Source of the DNA: Desulfobacula sp964636495
Lineage (GTDB): Bacteria > Desulfobacterota > Desulfobacteria > Desulfobacterales > Desulfobacteraceae
Reading direction: 5' to 3'
NCBI GenBank assembly: GCA_964636495.1
Contig: CAZWSL010000008.1
Coordinates: forward strand, 1-64,000
DNA: 64,000 bases
A program made the translations under genes and the position numbers. The notes under the pieces are model-generated. The model was not told the origin of the DNA and made no database searches. It saw only the letters and a list, made by a program, of their open reading frames with translations. Of the stretch, positions 62,052 to 64,000 are shown one piece after another; position 1 is the first letter of the stretch; every line of letters begins with the position of its first letter.

Positions 62052-63515
62052 TTAATGAATTCCTTTCTGAATCGGGGAGATGTCCGCCCCGAAGCGATAT
62101 CGGAAATCATCGTTTAGCACGCAGCGCCGGATGGATGTAAACATCCTGGGATGGGAAAGTCCCTCCCCGCCGGTTGAGATAACCAGCGATTTAAATCCTT
62201 CACCATCAACGCCTAACCCCCCGATGCAGGAAGCATTTTTAACAAATTGTGAGGCGTCTGCAATACTGGACATATAGGCCATATTCTTGAGGTTGTTGGA
62301 GTGAAATACAATGGTGTGCCGCAGTCCCTGTTCTGCTGCTACGCCTTTATCCATAGTTTCTTTGTCATTCTTACAGCGGACAAAGGGAAGTACCGGCATG
62401 ATCTGCTCGGTCCATACCAGTGGATGTTCCGCATCGGTTTCCAGGATAGCAATTTTTGTTTCCGGCGGGATGTCAAGGCCGATGGCGCGTTTTAAAATCA
62501 CATGGGGTGATTTGCCGATATATTCCATATTGATGACAGAAGGAGTCCTGCCCGGAATGATTTCCTTGAAAATCTCTTTCACAAGGGCTCCGCCTTGATC
62601 GGCAGTGAGTTCATAGGCTCCGTGTTTACACAAAAGTCCTTTGAGTTCGTCTGCCACCGAAGCGGTTACAAAAATTTCCTTCTCACTGGCACATGGCGTG
62701 GTGTTGGAAAAAGAAGATCCTTTGATAATGCATTGAGCAACATAATCCAGATCTGCGGATTCGTCCACGATTACCGGTGGATTACCCGGACCGCCTGAAA
62801 GAATGCGCTTACCGGTCTTCTTGGCAAACTCCACCACCTTGTGGCCGCCGGTGACCAGAATCATATCGGTCAGTGGATGAGTCATCAGGTATTGTGCACC
62901 CGGGACATCCGGATCAGATACCGTGGTAACGCAGTTGGGCGGTCCGCCAGCGGCGATAATCGCCTCATTAAGGTCCCTGACCACCTGTGCGGAAACAATT
63001 TTGGTTTTTGGATGGGGGTTATTTACTACGGTATTGCCTCCTGCCATCATCATAATGGCATTGTGGACAATGCCGGGCGCTGCATTGGTCACCGCATTGA
63101 TAGAGGCAATCATTCCCACGGGGATCCGTTCATTTAAAGTCACGCCCTTATCACCACAAAATACTTCAGGCTCTATGCTTTCAACACCCGGAACCTGGCA
63201 GGCAATCTCCATTTTAAGAATCGAGCCAGACACCGACCCCAGATCACACTCGTCCAGTTCCATCCGGCCGTATTCTTTACGATTTTTCCAACCTACGTCC
63301 CGGATGGCCTGAATTATTTTTTCCCGTACGTCAAGCGATACCTGGATGAACTGTTTCTGGGCGGTAACCGCCGCCTGAATGGCATCTTCCATTTCCGGGA
63401 ACACACCAAATTCGCCAGTCTGAGGAGCATCCAGAGTTATCGCTGTTTCATTCCCAGCCACCCGTTTCAATACCTGGATTACGATCTGTTCTATCTCTTC
63501 TCTTCCAATATCCAT
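62052..63515 (-). CDS. CoA-acylating-type aldehyde dehydrogenase of the microcompartment
   Basis: 487 residues, PduP/EutE family. Residues 4-19 (GREEIEQIVIQVLKRV) are an encapsulation helix, joined by a linker to the catalytic domain. The nucleophile is Cys275 in NTTPCASEKEI. The enzyme turns an aldehyde plus CoA and NAD into acyl-CoA. It neighbours a second aldehyde dehydrogenase that runs off the window. The aldehyde is presumably made by the flavin dehydrogenase encoded downstream. Confidence 0.92.
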   Translation of the reverse strand: MDIGREEIEQIVIQVLKRVAGNETAITLDAPQTGEFGVFPEMEDAIQAAVTAQKQFIQVSLDVREKIIQAIRDVGWKNRKEYGRMELDECDLGSVSGSILKMEIACQVPGVESIEPEVFCGDKGVTLNERIPVGMIASINAVTNAAPGIVHNAIMMMAGGNTVVNNPHPKTKIVSAQVVRDLNEAIIAAGGPPNCVTTVSDPDVPGAQYLMTHPLTDMILVTGGHKVVEFAKKTGKRILSGGPGNPPVIVDESADLDYVAQCIIKGSSFSNTTPCASEKEIFVTASVADELKGLLCKHGAYELTADQGGALVKEIFKEIIPGRTPSVINMEYIGKSPHVILKRAIGLDIPPETKIAILETDAEHPLVWTEQIMPVLPFVRCKNDKETMDKGVAAEQGLRHTIVFHSNNLKNMAYMSSIADASQFVKNASCIGGLGVDGEGFKSLVISTGGEGLSHPRMFTSIRRCVLNDDFRYRFGADISPIQKGIH

Positions 63516-63567
63516 TTTACGCCCTTCATCAATATTAACAGTAAAAACCTATCACTTAAGCTGTTTT

Positions 63568-64000
63568 TTACCCGCTGTAACGGAACCGTAGATCATTGGC
63601 CATCACACACCTTCTGATCAGTGTGAACATGCGTGGCCGGGTCTGCCCCTCACCATTGGTTGCAATATGAAAAGAGGTATATCCTTCTCCTGCAACGCCG
63701 ACACTGGCCAGTCCACAGGAACCATTCTTGACAAACGCTGCACACTTGGCCCGATTGGTCATCTTCTGAATATTTTTCATACTATTGGAATGAATGGCCA
63801 TGGTGTGTCCACATCCCTGTTCAGCTGCCAGTGCTGCATCAATGGCATCATCAGTAGTTTTACACCGCACCAGCGGCAGAATGGGCATGATCTGCTCGGT
63901 CCACACCAGGGGATGTTCTTTATCGGTCTCCAGAAATGCAATCGAAGTGTCTCTGCTGATATCAAGTCCGATGGATTTAAGAATTTCAGACGGGGGTAGG
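63568..64000 (-). CDS. Second aldehyde dehydrogenase (N-terminus beyond the window)
   Basis: The C-terminal ~144 residues; the frame is open to the right edge, so the start is not in view. It aligns with the protein at 62052 throughout (HPLVWTEQIMPILPLVRCKT against HPLVWTEQIMPVLPFVRCKN) but differs enough to be an old duplicate. The catalytic cysteine is outside the window. Two tandem aldehyde dehydrogenases in one BMC locus may form a hetero-oligomer or have different chain-length preference. Confidence 0.88.
   Translation of the reverse strand, partial: LPPSEILKSIGLDISRDTSIAFLETDKEHPLVWTEQIMPILPLVRCKTTDDAIDAALAAEQGCGHTMAIHSNSMKNIQKMTNRAKCAAFVKNGSCGLASVGVAGEGYTSFHIATNGEGQTRPRMFTLIRRCVMANDLRFRYSG

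Noticed and set aside
1..64000. CRISPR array, insertion sequence, integrase, tRNA or rRNA gene
   Set aside because: No regular spaced repeats, transposase or integrase motifs, or tRNA/rRNA signatures were seen on reading; short tRNAs could still be missed without a covariance search.

Overview
The window looks like a chromosome segment of an anaerobic deltaproteobacterium (Desulfobacterota, probably Desulfobacterales). This is inferred from moderate GC, a tungsten-type aldehyde oxidoreductase with a MoaD-like partner, a DsrE2/TusA sulfur-relay set, TRAP and amino-acid ABC transporters, and a large bacterial microcompartment (BMC) locus. No rRNA, tRNA, CRISPR array or transposase was recognised.

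Layout. 0.8-8.6 kb: a DUF554 membrane protein, then the tightly packed carA-carB-purF-radical SAM run. 8.7-10.5 kb: a ridA gene and a membrane transporter diverge from a region holding two palindromic operator-like sites. 10.6-17.1 kb (minus): a cyclic-ureide operon (ThDP enzyme, M20 carbamoylase/ureidohydrolase, hydantoinase/allantoinase, AroM-like protein, aminotransferase, VOC protein). It diverges from a PAS-AAA+-Fis sigma-54 activator at 17.4-19.2 kb. 19.4-25.3 kb (plus): class III aminotransferase, opine-dehydrogenase-family protein, amino-acid ABC transporter and ornithine-cyclodeaminase-family protein, behind a sigma-54 promoter with three upstream 16-bp repeats. 25.6-33.9 kb: an enoyl-CoA hydratase, a rhodanese-MBL/DsrE2/TusA operon, a semialdehyde dehydrogenase, and an ectoine hydrolase (DoeA-like) next to an M20 deacetylase. 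33.96-34.69 kb: a graveyard of gene remnants, including a gcvH whose lipoyl-lysine codon is TAG. 34.7-36.9 kb: AOR and a MoaD/ThiS-like protein. 37.1-44.7 kb: amidase and TRAP transporter diverging from a malonyl-CoA-synthetase-like ligase and a GntR regulator, with a MatR-like operator between. 44.9-46.9 kb: a response-regulator receiver and an exported DUF4139 protein, closed by a strong terminator.

47.1-64 kb (minus, running off the right edge) is a BMC locus and the most unusual part. Its shell genes are two gated double-trimers of CsoS1D type, one PduT-like trimer with the pore cysteine, one permuted GrpU-like hexamer with a GNCPQ motif, two near-identical BMC-H proteins and one pentamer. 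Its enzymes are two CoA-acylating-type aldehyde dehydrogenases, a PduS-like electron-transfer protein, and a sarcosine/opine/cyanide-type FAD dehydrogenase split over several genes. One piece of that dehydrogenase is a [2Fe-2S] BFD domain fused to what looks like a BMC-targeting segment. The locus also carries the three separate modules of an archaeal-type glutamate synthase / N-methylglutamate synthase (GlxBCD/MgsABC-like), EutJ, a RidA homologue and an RpiR regulator with two matching operator candidates. My hypothesis is that this compartment degrades a primary amine through an N-alkylglutamate. The synthase would make N-alkylglutamate, the dehydrogenase would cleave it to glutamate plus an aldehyde inside the shell, the aldehyde dehydrogenases would make acyl-CoA, and electrons would leave through Fe-S shell proteins and the PduS-like protein. 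I do not recognise this combination as a described BMC type, but I could not search any catalogue.
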